This document shows, in pieces, positions 16,854 through 25,939 of a stretch of 64,000 nt of DNA. The stretch comes from DASWOJ01 sp964242415 (GTDB lineage: Bacteria; Pseudomonadota; Alphaproteobacteria; Acetobacterales; Acetobacteraceae): positions 27,886 to 91,885 of the forward strand of contig CAXTAT010000024.1 in NCBI GenBank assembly GCA_964242415.1. Direction: 5' to 3'. The notes below the pieces were generated by a model. The model saw only the letters and a program-made list of their open reading frames with translations, did not search any database and was not told where the DNA came from. Both the position numbers and the translations under genes were made by a program. Within the stretch, counting starts at the first letter, position 1, and every line of letters starts with the position of its first letter.

Positions 16854-17708
16854 ATGTCCTTCGCAACGCCGGAGTGGCTGGACGACCTCCTGTGGACCTA
16901 CCAGAACCTGATCCACGCGCTGGGCATCAACGGGCTGCTGGCGCTGTCGATGTACGTGGTGCTGGCGGTCGGGCAGTTGTCCCTCGGCCAGGCGGCGTTC
17001 ATGGGGCTGGGGGCCTACTCCTCCGCCTTGATGACCCTGAAGCTCGGGCTGCCGTTCCTGCTGGTGCTGCCCTTGTCGGCCGTGGTGCCGGTGCTGTTCG
17101 CCCTGGCCATCGGCGTGCCGACCCTGCGCCTGTCCGGCGTGTACCTCGCCATCGCCACCATCGGCCTCGGGGAGGTGCTGCGGGCGGTTTACCTCAACGT
17201 CGACCTGTTCGGCGGCGCGCTCGGCCTGTCCGGCATCCCCGAGCGCGGCGAGACCTGGATGATCTACGGCCTGCTCGGCCTGGCGGTGCTGGCATTGTGG
17301 CTGGCCGGGCGCAGCGGCATCGGCCGCGCCATGGAGGCGATGCGCGAGGACGAAACCGCGGCGCAGGCGATGGGCGTGCCGGTCGGCCGCTATAGGATGG
17401 GCGCGCTGGTCGCCTCCGCCGTGCTGGCCGGGGTGGCGGGCTGCCTGTCGGCGCACGTCAGCAGCTTCATCGGGCCGAACGAGTATGGGTTCGAGCCTGC
17501 GGTGACGATCCTGTCCTACGTGCTGCTGGGCGGCATCGGCACGCCCATCGCACCGGTGCTGGGCGCGTGGGTGCTGACCCTGCTGCCGGAGCTGCTGCGC
17601 GGCTTCAGCGACATCCGCCTGGTGCTGAACGGCGTCATCATCGTCCTGGCGGTGCTGTTCCTGCCCGGCGGCCTGCTCGGCATCCGCATGCGGCGGCGCG
17701 CAGCGTGA
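16854..17708 (+). CDS. livM: Branched-chain amino-acid type ABC transporter permease LivM
   Basis: This is the second inner-membrane permease of the importer. The 284-aa product has LSMYVVLAVGQLSLGQAAFMG near the N-terminus, GVYLAIATIGLGEVLR in the middle, and the cytoplasmic loop RSGIGRAMEAMREDETAAQAMG that contacts the ATPases. The late FIGPNEYGFEPAVTIL and GGIGTPIAPVLGA are typical. It starts with ATG 4 bases after livH and belongs to the same operon. A 331-base gap filled by both repeat families separates it from livG, an unusual interruption of a normally tight permease-ATPase order. Confidence 0.94.
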   Translation: MSFATPEWLDDLLWTYQNLIHALGINGLLALSMYVVLAVGQLSLGQAAFMGLGAYSSALMTLKLGLPFLLVLPLSAVVPVLFALAIGVPTLRLSGVYLAIATIGLGEVLRAVYLNVDLFGGALGLSGIPERGETWMIYGLLGLAVLALWLAGRSGIGRAMEAMREDETAAQAMGVPVGRYRMGALVASAVLAGVAGCLSAHVSSFIGPNEYGFEPAVTILSYVLLGGIGTPIAPVLGAWVLTLLPELLRGFSDIRLVLNGVIIVLAVLFLPGGLLGIRMRRRAA

Positions 17709-17754
17709 CTCCTCGCCCCTTGAGCCACAGGCGCACGGCCCGCACCTGCTGCTG

Positions 17755-17908
17755 CTCCCTCTCCCTCCGGGAGAGGGCCGGGGTGAGGGAGGCGGCAAGG
17801 GCCTGGCTTTCCGGGATGAGGACGAAATCCGCTCTCAACCTGGCCGGATTTGCCCCCTGCGGCCTCCCTCACCCCGGCCCTCTCCCGGAGGGGGAGGGGG
17901 CAGCAAGC
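17755..17908. repeat. Dispersed inverted-arm repeat, family A, copy 4
   Basis: This is the clearest copy. The left arm (17755-17790) and the right arm (CTCCCTCACCCCGGCCCTCT onward, 17864-17908) are near-perfect inverted repeats around a spacer of about 75 bases. The spacer resembles that of copy 3. It lies within the liv operon between livM and livG. Confidence 0.85.
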
Positions 17909-17945
17909 AGCGTTCTCGCGTCAGGCGCAATCGTCCTGCCCAGCC

Positions 17946-18046
17946 CCCGTCATTGCGAGCCGGCTTCGGCGCGGCAATCCAGTGGCAGGATGGACCGCGC
18001 CGGCGACCCCTGGACCATCCAACCGCTGCGTTCCCCGCAATGATCG
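17946..18046. repeat. Dispersed repeat, family B, copy 2
   Basis: The left arm is CGTCATTGCGAGC..GGCGCGGCAATCCAG, and the inverted, diverged right arm is CTGGACCATCCAACCGCTGCG..CCGCAATGATCGGG. The right arm contains the ATG taken as the livG start (18040). Confidence 0.75.
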
Positions 18047-18854
18047 GGAACGTTCCCCTGCTCGAACTGCAAGACCTGACTCGGCGCTACTCCGGCCTCG
18101 TCGCCGTGGACAACGTGACCATGCAAGTCACCCCCGGCGGCGTCCACGCGGTGATCGGCCCGAACGGCGCCGGCAAGACCACCCTGTTCAACCTGGTCAG
18201 CGGCCTCGTGCGGCCCAGCTCCGGCCGCATCGCCCTGGCCGGCCAGAACGTGACCCGCCTCGCCCCGGACCGCCGCGCGGCGCTCGGCCTCGGCCGCACG
18301 TTCCAGAACATCCGCGTCTTCGCCGCCATGACCGTGCTGGAGAACGCCCTGACCGGCCTGCACGCCCGCCTGCACACCGGCCTGGTCGGCACCGTCCTGC
18401 GCCTGCCCGGCTTCCGCGCCGAGGAGCGCCGCGCCGTCACCCGCGCCCGCGCCGCGCTGGACCTGGTGGGCCTGGCCGACCAGGCGGAGCTGCGCGCCGG
18501 TGCCCTGTCCTACGGTGACCAGCGCCGGCTGGAGATCGCCCGCGCCATGGCGCCCGAGCCGCGCCTGCTCCTGCTCGACGAACCCGCCGCCGGCATGAAC
18601 CCGGCGGAAACCGAGGCCCTAGCCACCCTGGTCCGCAGCCTGCGCGGCCAGACGACGGTGCTGCTGGTGGAGCACGACATGGGCTTCGTCATGGACATCT
18701 CCGACCGCGTGACGGTGCTGAACTTCGGCAGGCTGATCTACGAGGGCACCCCGGCCGCGGTGCGCAGCGAGCCTGCCGTCATCGAGGCCTACCTTGGCCA
18801 CAAGGTCGCAGCCCGGCTGGCGGCCGGCGCGCGGGTCGGCGTGCGGGGCGCCGG

Positions 18855-18858
<4 letters not shown>
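18040..18858 (+). CDS. livG: Branched-chain amino-acid type ABC transporter ATPase LivG
   Basis: One of the two ATPases that power the importer, on the cytoplasmic face. The 272-aa product has Walker A GPNGAGKTTL, the family-specific GLGRTFQNIRVF (Q-loop region), LSYGDQRRLEIARAM (ABC signature) and LLLLDEPAAGMNP (Walker B), with the H-loop in VLLVEHDMGFVM. ATG 18040 fits the usual N-terminus (a few residues before LELQDLTRRY), although there is no clear Shine-Dalgarno and the codon lies inside a repeat arm. The stop overlaps the livF start (GTGA). Confidence 0.93.
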
Positions 18859-19568
<710 letters not shown>

Positions 19569-19737
19569 AGCCTGCCTGGGTGGACGGGGACGGAGCGGGC
19601 CACACAGCCATCACGTCCTCGGTAACGAAGTGCAAGCAGGGCTCGGCCAGGGGCGCGACGCCTTAAAGTCGCCATGGGGCACGCCTATCTTGGTTTCATT
19701 GGAGCGACGGCGCTCCACTTCTTTGCAGGTGTCGCCC

Positions 19738-20088
19738 ATGACTCGTACCGGTCGGTTTCTGATTGCGCTTCCCGTCCTCGCCATGACGGCGTTTGCTCCC
19801 GTGGCAGCCAATGCACAGTTCTACCGTGGCGGCTATGGCGGTGGCTACGGCGGCTACCGCGGTGGCTATGGTGGCTACCGCGGCGGCTACGGCGGATATG
19901 GCTACCGCGGCTATGGTGGCTTTGGCTTTGGCGGCGCCCTCCTTGGCGGCGCGATCCTCGGGCTGGGCGTCGGCGCGCTGGCCGCACGGCCCTACTACGC
20001 CCCGCCTGTGGTGTATGCCCCGCCGCCGGTCGTTTACGCGCCGCCGCCGGTCTATTACGCCCCGCCTTACGGCTACGGTTACCGCTAA
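19738..20088 (+). CDS. Small exported Gly/Tyr-rich protein, 116 aa
   Basis: The function is unknown. A clear signal peptide (MTRTGRFLIALPVLAMTAFA, cleavage probably after ANA) leads into about 30 residues of GGY/GGYR repeats. A short hydrophobic glycine-rich segment follows (GGALLGGAILGLGVGALAA), and then a Pro/Tyr/Val tail of APPPVVYAPPPV-type repeats. The hydrophobic middle resembles the glycine-zipper segments of small outer-envelope proteins. ATG 19738 is chosen because it opens the signal peptide. It stands alone between livF and a convergent hydrolase gene. Such proteins are common in alphaproteobacteria and are often annotated only as hypothetical. Confidence 0.8.
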   Translation: MTRTGRFLIALPVLAMTAFAPVAANAQFYRGGYGGGYGGYRGGYGGYRGGYGGYGYRGYGGFGFGGALLGGAILGLGVGALAARPYYAPPVVYAPPPVVYAPPPVYYAPPYGYGYR

Positions 20089-20100
20089 GGCCTGCCAACC

Positions 20101-20124
20101 CTGGGGCCGCATCGGTGGCCCCAG
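20101..20124. terminator. Hairpin between convergent genes, possible bidirectional terminator
   Basis: CTGGGGCC and GGCCCCAG form a perfect 8-bp stem around an 8-base loop, in the 45-base gap between two convergent genes. No strong T-run follows on either strand, so intrinsic termination is uncertain. Confidence 0.45.
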
Positions 20125-20133
20125 GTCCCCGCG

Positions 20134-20823
20134 TTACGCGATGCGCGTGCGGACTGTGCCCACGCCTTCGACCATCCCCTCCAGCATGTCCCCCCGCGTG
20201 ACGGCCGCGACCCCTTCCGGCGTCCCAGTAAAGATCAAGTCCCCCGCCTCCAGCCGCACCAGCTTGGACAAGTAGGCGATGGTCTCCGGCACGCTCCAGA
20301 TCAGCTTTCCAAGATCGCTGGCCTGGCGAATGGCGCCATTCACCTTCAACTCGATCCGCCCATGGCCGGGGTCCACCCGGGCCGCCGGAACCAGTTCGCC
20401 GATCGGGGCGGAGTGGTCGAACCCCTTGCCCATATCCCAGGGCCGCCCGGCCTTCTTCGCCTCGCCCTGCAGGTCGCGCCGGGTCATATCCAGCCCGGCG
20501 GCATAGCCCCAGACGTGCGACAGCGCGTCCGCCTCGGCAATGTCGGACCCGCCGGACTTAAGCGCCACAACAAGCTCCATCTCATGGTGCAGGTCCGCCG
20601 TCATCGACGGATACGGCATGTCGGCGCCCCCCGTCACCAGGGCGTCAGCCGGCTTCATGAAGAAGAACGGCAGCTCACGGTCCGGATCGTGCCCCATCTC
20701 CCGCGCATGCTCGGCATAGTTGCGCCCGACGCAGTACACCCGGCGGACCGGGAAGCTGCCACCGCCTGCGACGGGCACGGTGGCTTGGGCGGGCGGCGGA
20801 ATAACATGGTCATGGCCGGGCAT
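20134..20823 (-). CDS. Fumarylacetoacetate hydrolase (FAH) family protein
   Basis: Members cleave or hydrate beta-diketo acids such as fumarylpyruvate, or decarboxylate oxaloacetate. The 229-aa product is the short single-domain type. VYCVGRNYAEHA at the start, the metal-binding pair in HHEMELVV, GYAAGLDMTRRDLQ, KGFDHSAPIG and the closing LEAGDLIFTGTPEGV are all diagnostic. It is closest in style to the fumarylpyruvate/acylpyruvate hydrolase branch. The neighbours (a dicarboxylate transporter on one side) fit breakdown of an aromatic or keto acid to dicarboxylates, but this is only suggestive. Confidence 0.9.
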   Translation of the reverse strand: MPGHDHVIPPPAQATVPVAGGGSFPVRRVYCVGRNYAEHAREMGHDPDRELPFFFMKPADALVTGGADMPYPSMTADLHHEMELVVALKSGGSDIAEADALSHVWGYAAGLDMTRRDLQGEAKKAGRPWDMGKGFDHSAPIGELVPAARVDPGHGRIELKVNGAIRQASDLGKLIWSVPETIAYLSKLVRLEAGDLIFTGTPEGVAAVTRGDMLEGMVEGVGTVRTRIA

Positions 20824-20942
20824 CGGGTGTTTCCTGGGGTGGTGGCCCGGCTCACCCTAACCCCCGCCGCGGGCGTTAAAAAGGGGTCGCCAACCACTGC
20901 GCCATCCGCTATCGGCGGTCCCAGGGGATTGGGAAGCTTCAC

Positions 20943-22301
20943 ATGACTGTAACTGGATCAGGCCCGTTGGCGGCCAAGACCTTCGCCGCCTCGCCGCGCG
21001 GCCCCTGGTACAAGGTCCTGTACATCCAGGTTCTGATCGCCATCGCCCTGGGCGTGCTGCTGGGCTACGTCGCGCCGGAGACGGCGAAGTCGATGAAGTG
21101 GCTGGGCGACGCCTTCATCAACCTGATCAAGATGATGATCGCCCCGGTGATCTTCTGCACCATCGTGCACGGCATCTCCTCGATGGGCGACCTGAAGAAG
21201 GTCGGGCGGGTCGGCCTGAAGGCGCTGCTGTACTTCGAGGTCGTCTCGACCTTCGCGCTGTTCATTGGCGTCCTGGTCGGCGCCGTCGTCAGGCCAGGCG
21301 CCGGGTTCGGCGCCGATCCCAAGACGCTCGACCCGGCCGCAGTCGCCAGCTACGCCAAGGCCGCGACCACCGACAGCGTCGTGTCGCACATCCTTGGCCT
21401 GATCCCGCGCAGCTTCTTCGACCCGTTCGCCGGCGGCGACCTGCTGCAGGTGCTGCTGATCTCGATCCTGACCGGCGCGGTGATCAGCATGCTCGGGGAG
21501 CGTGCGGCCGGGGCGGGCCACATCGTTGACGTGATGGGCAAGATCTTCTTCGGCATCATCGGGCTGATCGTGAAGCTGGCGCCCCTCGGGGCATTCGGCG
21601 CGATGGCGTTCACCATCGGGCAGTACGGCCTGGGCAAGCTGGGCAACCTGGTGGGCCTGATCGCCACGTTCTACCTCACCAGCGCGCTGTTCGTGATCGT
21701 GGTGCTGGGCGGCATTGCTGCAATAACAGGCTTTTCCATCTTCCGGTTCCTCGCCTACATCAAGGACGAGCTGCTGATCGTGCTGGGCACCTCATCGTCC
21801 GAGACGGTGCTGCCGCAGATCATGCTGAAGATGGAGGGGCTGGGCGCGTCCAAGCCCGTGGTTGGCCTGGTGATCCCGACCGGCTACAGCTTCAACCTGG
21901 ACGGCACCAACATCTACATGACCCTGGCGACGCTGTTCCTGGCGCAGGCGGTCGGGGCCGACCTCAGCTTCGGCCAGTATGCGACGATCCTGGGCGTGGC
22001 GATGCTGACCTCCAAGGGCGCCTCGGGCGTGACCGGGGCGGGGTTCATCACCTTGGCCGCGACCTTGGCGGCGATCCCGAACAATCCGGTGCCGGTGGCG
22101 GCGATGGCGCTGATCCTGGGCATCGACAAGTTCATGAGCGAGTGCCGCGCACTGACCAACCTGGTCGGCAACGGCGTAGCCTGCATCGTCGTCAGCGCAT
22201 GGGAGAACGAGCTGGACCGCGGCAAGCTGCGCGCCGGCTTGGCGCATCCCGCGTCGGCGGGTGCCTTGATCGAGGCGGAACCCTTCGACCAAGTCATCTA
22301 A
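20943..22301 (+). CDS. dctA: C4-dicarboxylate/cation symporter (DAACS family, DctA-like)
   Basis: Takes up succinate, fumarate and malate with protons or sodium across the inner membrane. The 452-aa product has the family fold: an N-terminal YKVLYIQVLIAIALGVLLG, the serine-rich re-entrant loop GTSSSETVLPQIM near residue 281, and the substrate-site motif FNLDGTNIYMTLATLFLAQA near 317. The cation-site region is near FMSECRALTNLVGNGVA. The length and motifs fit DctA rather than the glutamate branch. It stands alone with its own upstream region (about 120 bases), so it probably has its own promoter. A family A repeat follows. Confidence 0.92.
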   Translation: MTVTGSGPLAAKTFAASPRGPWYKVLYIQVLIAIALGVLLGYVAPETAKSMKWLGDAFINLIKMMIAPVIFCTIVHGISSMGDLKKVGRVGLKALLYFEVVSTFALFIGVLVGAVVRPGAGFGADPKTLDPAAVASYAKAATTDSVVSHILGLIPRSFFDPFAGGDLLQVLLISILTGAVISMLGERAAGAGHIVDVMGKIFFGIIGLIVKLAPLGAFGAMAFTIGQYGLGKLGNLVGLIATFYLTSALFVIVVLGGIAAITGFSIFRFLAYIKDELLIVLGTSSSETVLPQIMLKMEGLGASKPVVGLVIPTGYSFNLDGTNIYMTLATLFLAQAVGADLSFGQYATILGVAMLTSKGASGVTGAGFITLAATLAAIPNNPVPVAAMALILGIDKFMSECRALTNLVGNGVACIVVSAWENELDRGKLRAGLAHPASAGALIEAEPFDQVI

Positions 22302-22307
22302 CCCACT

Positions 22308-22464
22308 TCCCCCTCTCCCCCTTCGGGAGAGGGCCGGGGTGAGGGGGTCTTACAGCGCCGACCTGCTGGCCCGGACAGCCCGGTTCCGCAAGCATCGGAC
22401 AGCGCGCGGCAGGCAAAACCCTCTCACCCCGGCCCTTTCCCTCCGGGAGAGGAAGCAGGCAGCC
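22308..22464. repeat. Dispersed inverted-arm repeat, family A, copy 5
   Basis: The left arm is 22308-22348 and the right arm (CTCACCCCGGCCCTTTCCCT..) is about 22422-22455. It lies between convergent dctA and the DUF938 gene. The right arm encodes the last residues and the stop codon of the DUF938 gene on the minus strand. Confidence 0.82.
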
Positions 22465-23059
22465 GCCGTCGAAAAAGAACGACCAGGTTATTGGCAGGCA
22501 TCCCAATAACCTCCGGCGGGCCGAATCCGGCGGAGCCAGCCAGCGCCGCAACATCCCCAACCGCCCGCAGCCCCCAAGCCGGATCACGCGCCCGCAGGTC
22601 CGCATCGAAGGCGGCGTTGCCCGGCGCAAGCACCCGATCCGCCTGAATGAACGGACCATACAGCGCCAGCAGCCCACCCACCGGCAGCACGCGGGCCGCC
22701 CCTGACACCAAGCCCTCCGCCGCGGCCCAGGGCGCGATATGGACCATATTGATGCACAGCACCGCATCCGCCGCCGCCACCGGCCAGACGGCCCAGGTCG
22801 CATCCAGCCTCAAGGCAGGGCGCACGTTGGGCAGGCTGCCACACCAGGCGTCGATGCTGGCCAGCGCCTCGGCCCGGGGATCGGTGGGTTGCAACCGCAA
22901 CCCCGGCAGCGCCGCCGCAAGGTGGGCGGCATGCTCGCCGCTGCCGCTGGCGACTTCCAGCAGCAGCCCGGTGCGGGGCAGGGCAGGGCGCAGGGCCGCC
23001 AGGATGGGACCCTGGTTGCGCGCTGCGCTGGGGGAGTGCAGGCGGGCGTCCATGACCAT
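22424..23059 (-). CDS. DUF938-family class I SAM-dependent methyltransferase-like protein
   Basis: The substrate is unknown. The 211-aa product opens SPSAARNQGPIL and then LLEVASGSGEHAAHLA, the SAM-binding motif I of the DUF938 family. It continues with LQPTDPRAEALASI, INMVHIAPWAA and YGPFIQADR. The normal family sequence ends about 15 residues before the stop. The final LPASSPGGKGPG is encoded by a dispersed repeat, so the C-terminus appears to have been replaced or extended by it. Two in-frame ATGs (23059 and 23053) are possible starts; a GAGG sits better for the second. It is divergent from the isoaspartyl peptidase gene. Confidence 0.88.
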   Translation of the reverse strand: MVMDARLHSPSAARNQGPILAALRPALPRTGLLLEVASGSGEHAAHLAAALPGLRLQPTDPRAEALASIDAWCGSLPNVRPALRLDATWAVWPVAAADAVLCINMVHIAPWAAAEGLVSGAARVLPVGGLLALYGPFIQADRVLAPGNAAFDADLRARDPAWGLRAVGDVAALAGSAGFGPPEVIGMPANNLVVLFRRRLPASSPGGKGPG

Positions 23060-23115
23060 GCCTCAAAGGGGTCGCCCAGCTTGTGCGGCGGCTGGCGCGG
23101 GTGTCAAACCCGGGA

Positions 23116-24045
23116 ATGACCTACACCCTCGCGCTGCACGGCGGCGCCGGCACCATCCGGGCCGAGAACATGGCCCCAGGTGAGCGCCAGGCGCACCACG
23201 ACGGCCTGCGCACCGCCCTGCAGGCCGGGCACCGCATCCTCGCCGCCGGCGGCCCGGCGCTGGACGCCGTGACAGCCGCCGTGGTGGCGCTCGAGGACAA
23301 CCCCCTGTTCAACGCCGGCCGCGGCGCGGTGTTCACGGCAAATGGGGTGCAGGAGATGGACGCCGCCGCCATGGACGGCGCCACCCTGCGCGCCGGCGCC
23401 GTGGCCGGCATCCGCGGCCCGCGCAACCCCGTCCTCGCCGCCCGCGCCGTGATGGAGCACTCGCCGCATGTGCTCCTGGCCGGGGACGGCGCGCTGGCCT
23501 TCCTGCGCGCCCACGGCGTCGCGTTCGCCGACGATGCCTACTTCCACACCCCTCGCCGCTGGGACGCGCTGCAACGGGTCTTGGCCGCGCACGGGGCCGC
23601 AAGGGACGACGCGGACCGCCACGGCACCGTCGGCGCGGTGGCCTGCGACGCCCGCGGCAACCTGGCCGCGGCCACCAGCACCGGCGGCATGACCGGCAAG
23701 CTGCCCGGCCGCATCGGCGACAGCCCCTTGCCCGGCGCCGGCACCTGGGCGGACGCGACCTGCGCCCTGTCCGCCACCGGCCACGGCGAGAGCTTCATCC
23801 GCATCGCCGCCGGGCACGAGCTGTCGGCGCGGATGCGGCTGGCGGGCGACGCCCTGGACGCCGCCGCGGCAGCCGTCATGGCGGCCCTGGCCGGGGTGGG
23901 CGGCGACGGGGGGTTCGTCGCCGTGGACCGCGCCGGGCGGGTGGCCACGCCGTTCAACAGCGCCGGCATGTATCGCGGCCTGATGCTTGCCGATGGCATG
24001 GCGCATACCGGCATCCACCGGGACGCCTTGCAAAGCCATCCGTAA
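23116..24045 (+). CDS. iaaA: Isoaspartyl peptidase / type 2 L-asparaginase (Ntn hydrolase)
   Basis: Hydrolyses isoaspartyl dipeptides and asparagine; the precursor self-cleaves to expose an N-terminal threonine. The 309-aa product opens LALHGGAGTI, has NPLFNAGRGAVFT and the cleavage site HGTVGAVA with Thr171 as the predicted nucleophile, followed by TSTGGMTGKLPGRIGDSP. ATG 23116 is chosen because the mature fold begins directly there. A longer frame starts upstream but adds unrelated residues. All landmark residues are present. Confidence 0.94.
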   Translation: MTYTLALHGGAGTIRAENMAPGERQAHHDGLRTALQAGHRILAAGGPALDAVTAAVVALEDNPLFNAGRGAVFTANGVQEMDAAAMDGATLRAGAVAGIRGPRNPVLAARAVMEHSPHVLLAGDGALAFLRAHGVAFADDAYFHTPRRWDALQRVLAAHGAARDDADRHGTVGAVACDARGNLAAATSTGGMTGKLPGRIGDSPLPGAGTWADATCALSATGHGESFIRIAAGHELSARMRLAGDALDAAAAAVMAALAGVGGDGGFVAVDRAGRVATPFNSAGMYRGLMLADGMAHTGIHRDALQSHP

Positions 24046-24103
24046 CGCTTGTGCACCCCCAGCCTAAGCCCTAATTCCGCAGGCGTCATCAAGGAGAAGG
24101 CAG

Positions 24104-25126
24104 ATGGGCTACAGGGTCGCGGTTGTCGGCGCAACGGGTGCGGTCGGGCGCGAAATCCTGAAAACCCTGGCCGAGCGGGACTTCCCCGTGGACGAGATCG
24201 CCGCCCTCGCCTCCCCGCGCAGCGCCGGGCAGGAGGTCAGCTTCGGCGACAAGGCGGTGCTCAAGGTCAAGAACCTGGAGACCTTCGACTTCAAGGGCTG
24301 GGACATCGGCCTGTTCAGCCCCGGCGCCGCGGTATCGGCCATCCACGCCCCCCGCGCCGCCGCCGCCGGCTGCCTGGTGATCGACAACACCAGCCAGTTC
24401 CGCATGGAGCACGACGTGCCGCTGGTGGTGCCGGAGGTGAACCCGCAGGCGCTGGGCCGCATCCGCCGCGGCATCATTGCCAACCCCAATTGCTCGACGA
24501 TCCAGATGGTGGTGGCGCTGAAGCCGCTGCACGACCGGTTCCGCGTGAAGCGCGTGGTGGTCAGCACCTACCAGTCGGTCTCGGGCGCCGGCAAGGACGG
24601 CATGGACGAGCTGTGGGCGCAGTCCCGCGCGATGTACGTCAACGACCCGATCACCCCGCAGGAGTTCACCAAGCAGATCGCCTTCAACTGCATCCCGCAG
24701 ATCGACAAGTTCATGGACGACGGGAGCACCAAGGAGGAGTGGAAGATGGCGGTGGAAACCCGCAAGATCCTGGGTCCCGACATCCTGGTGCAGGCGACCT
24801 GCGTGCGCGTGCCGGTGTTCATCGGCCACAGCGAGGCGGTGACGGTGGAGTTCGAGCTGCCGGTGACGGCATCCGACGCCCGCAACATCCTGCGCGACGC
24901 GCCGGGCGTCGTGGTGATGGATACGCGGGAGGACGGCGGCTACATCACCCCGGCCGATTGCGCCGGCGAGGACGCGGTGTTCGTCAGCCGCATCCGCAAG
25001 GACCCGACCGTGGAGCACGGCCTGTCGTTCTGGTGCGTGTCCGACAACCTGCGCAAGGGCGCGGCGCTGAACGCGGTGCAGATCGCCGAGGCCGTCATCG
25101 CACAGAAGCTGCTGCGCGTGGCCTGA
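24104..25126 (+). CDS. asd: Aspartate-semialdehyde dehydrogenase
   Basis: Reduces aspartyl phosphate to aspartate semialdehyde with NADPH, at the branch point to lysine/diaminopimelate, threonine and methionine. The 340-aa product has VVGATGAVGREIL near residue 7, the nucleophile Cys130 in NPNCSTIQM, VSTYQSVSGAGKDGMDEL, and VQATCVRVPVFIGHSEAV with the acid/base His region. A good AAGGAGAAGG ribosome binding site lies seven bases before ATG 24104. The SMR transporter gene follows after 19 bases on the same strand. Confidence 0.97.
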   Translation: MGYRVAVVGATGAVGREILKTLAERDFPVDEIAALASPRSAGQEVSFGDKAVLKVKNLETFDFKGWDIGLFSPGAAVSAIHAPRAAAAGCLVIDNTSQFRMEHDVPLVVPEVNPQALGRIRRGIIANPNCSTIQMVVALKPLHDRFRVKRVVVSTYQSVSGAGKDGMDELWAQSRAMYVNDPITPQEFTKQIAFNCIPQIDKFMDDGSTKEEWKMAVETRKILGPDILVQATCVRVPVFIGHSEAVTVEFELPVTASDARNILRDAPGVVVMDTREDGGYITPADCAGEDAVFVSRIRKDPTVEHGLSFWCVSDNLRKGAALNAVQIAEAVIAQKLLRVA

Positions 25127-25145
25127 AGCCCGGGTCTCCCGGCCC

Positions 25146-25457
25146 ATGCCCTGGCTATGGCTGGCCGTGGCCGGGCTGTTCGAGGTCGCGTGGGTGGTGC
25201 TGCTGAAGCAGTCGGACGGCTTTACCCGGCTGCTGCCCAGCCTGGCGACGATCCTGGCCATTGCGGCCAGCTTCTGGTGCGTGTCCCAGGCGCTGCGGGT
25301 GCTGCCGATGGGCACGGTCTATGCGGTGTGGACCGGCATCGGCGCGGCGGGCGGGCTGGCCTGGGGCATCCTGATGCAGGGGGAGCCGGCGGGCGCGCTG
25401 CGGCTCGCCTGCGTGGGCCTGATCCTGGCTGGTGTCGCCGGCCTACGCCTAGTCTGA
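25146..25457 (+). CDS. Small multidrug resistance family exporter, SugE/Gdx type
   Basis: A four-helix inner-membrane protein that works as a dual-topology dimer. The 103-aa product has the essential Glu in GLFEVAWVVLLK (residue 13), a QALRVLPMGTVYAVWTGIG block and a fourth helix LACVGLILAGVAGLRLV. The GTVYAVWTGIG pattern and the Gly-Leu-x-Glu-x-x-W context match the guanidinium-exporting SugE/Gdx branch better than EmrE-like pumps. It follows asd closely and has no room for its own guanidine riboswitch. Confidence 0.88.
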   Translation: MPWLWLAVAGLFEVAWVVLLKQSDGFTRLLPSLATILAIAASFWCVSQALRVLPMGTVYAVWTGIGAAGGLAWGILMQGEPAGALRLACVGLILAGVAGLRLV

Positions 25458-25468
25458 CCTCCCGCCTG

Positions 25469-25505
25469 CTCCCTCTCCCTCCGGGAGCGGGCTGGGGTGA
25501 GGGGG
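25469..25505. repeat. Dispersed repeat, family A, solitary arm
   Basis: A single left arm (CTCCCTCTCCCTCCGGGAGC..GGTGAGGGGG) follows the SMR gene. No inverted partner is found within about 200 bases, unlike the other copies. Confidence 0.7.
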
Positions 25506-25939
25506 CCGGGCACTTCCCGAACGACTGATCCAGCCGGTGCCGGACCAATGCGTTGCTGAACGCCCGCGCCGCCCTTGGCTCGCAGCCACCACCGCTGCGT
25601 CTCCTTTGTTCATACAGCGCGGCTCCATCCAGCGGCCCTGCCTGAACCCCAGGCGTATTGCATGTCCTGCAAGGCTCACGGCTCGGCGCCCATCTGCCGC
25701 GGCAACGCGCGCTGGCCCGGGCCGGCTACCCAGTGCCGGGCAGCGGCAGCGTGTCTTAGATGCGACAACGTATCCTAATCCATGGTATGGCCCGCCATTC
25801 TGCCCAGCCTTCCCGTCAAACCCGGAAGCCTCCCCATACGCCAAGGGCAACACCGGCCCGGTGACCAAGGCCGCCCACGCCGCCTCCGCCGCCTTCAAAC
25901 ACGCGGCCCCACCCGGTGCCGAGACCAGGGACCTTGCCG
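25506..25939. other. Gene-free upstream region of the bacteriophytochrome gene
   Basis: No convincing gene on either strand. The codon pattern is irregular and the base composition less skewed than in the genes. It holds an inverted repeat, TGTC-N8-GACA, at 25752-25767, followed by CGTATCCTAAT (about 25769-25779), an AT-richer patch that could include a promoter -10. No clear -35 could be assigned. Confidence 0.5.
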
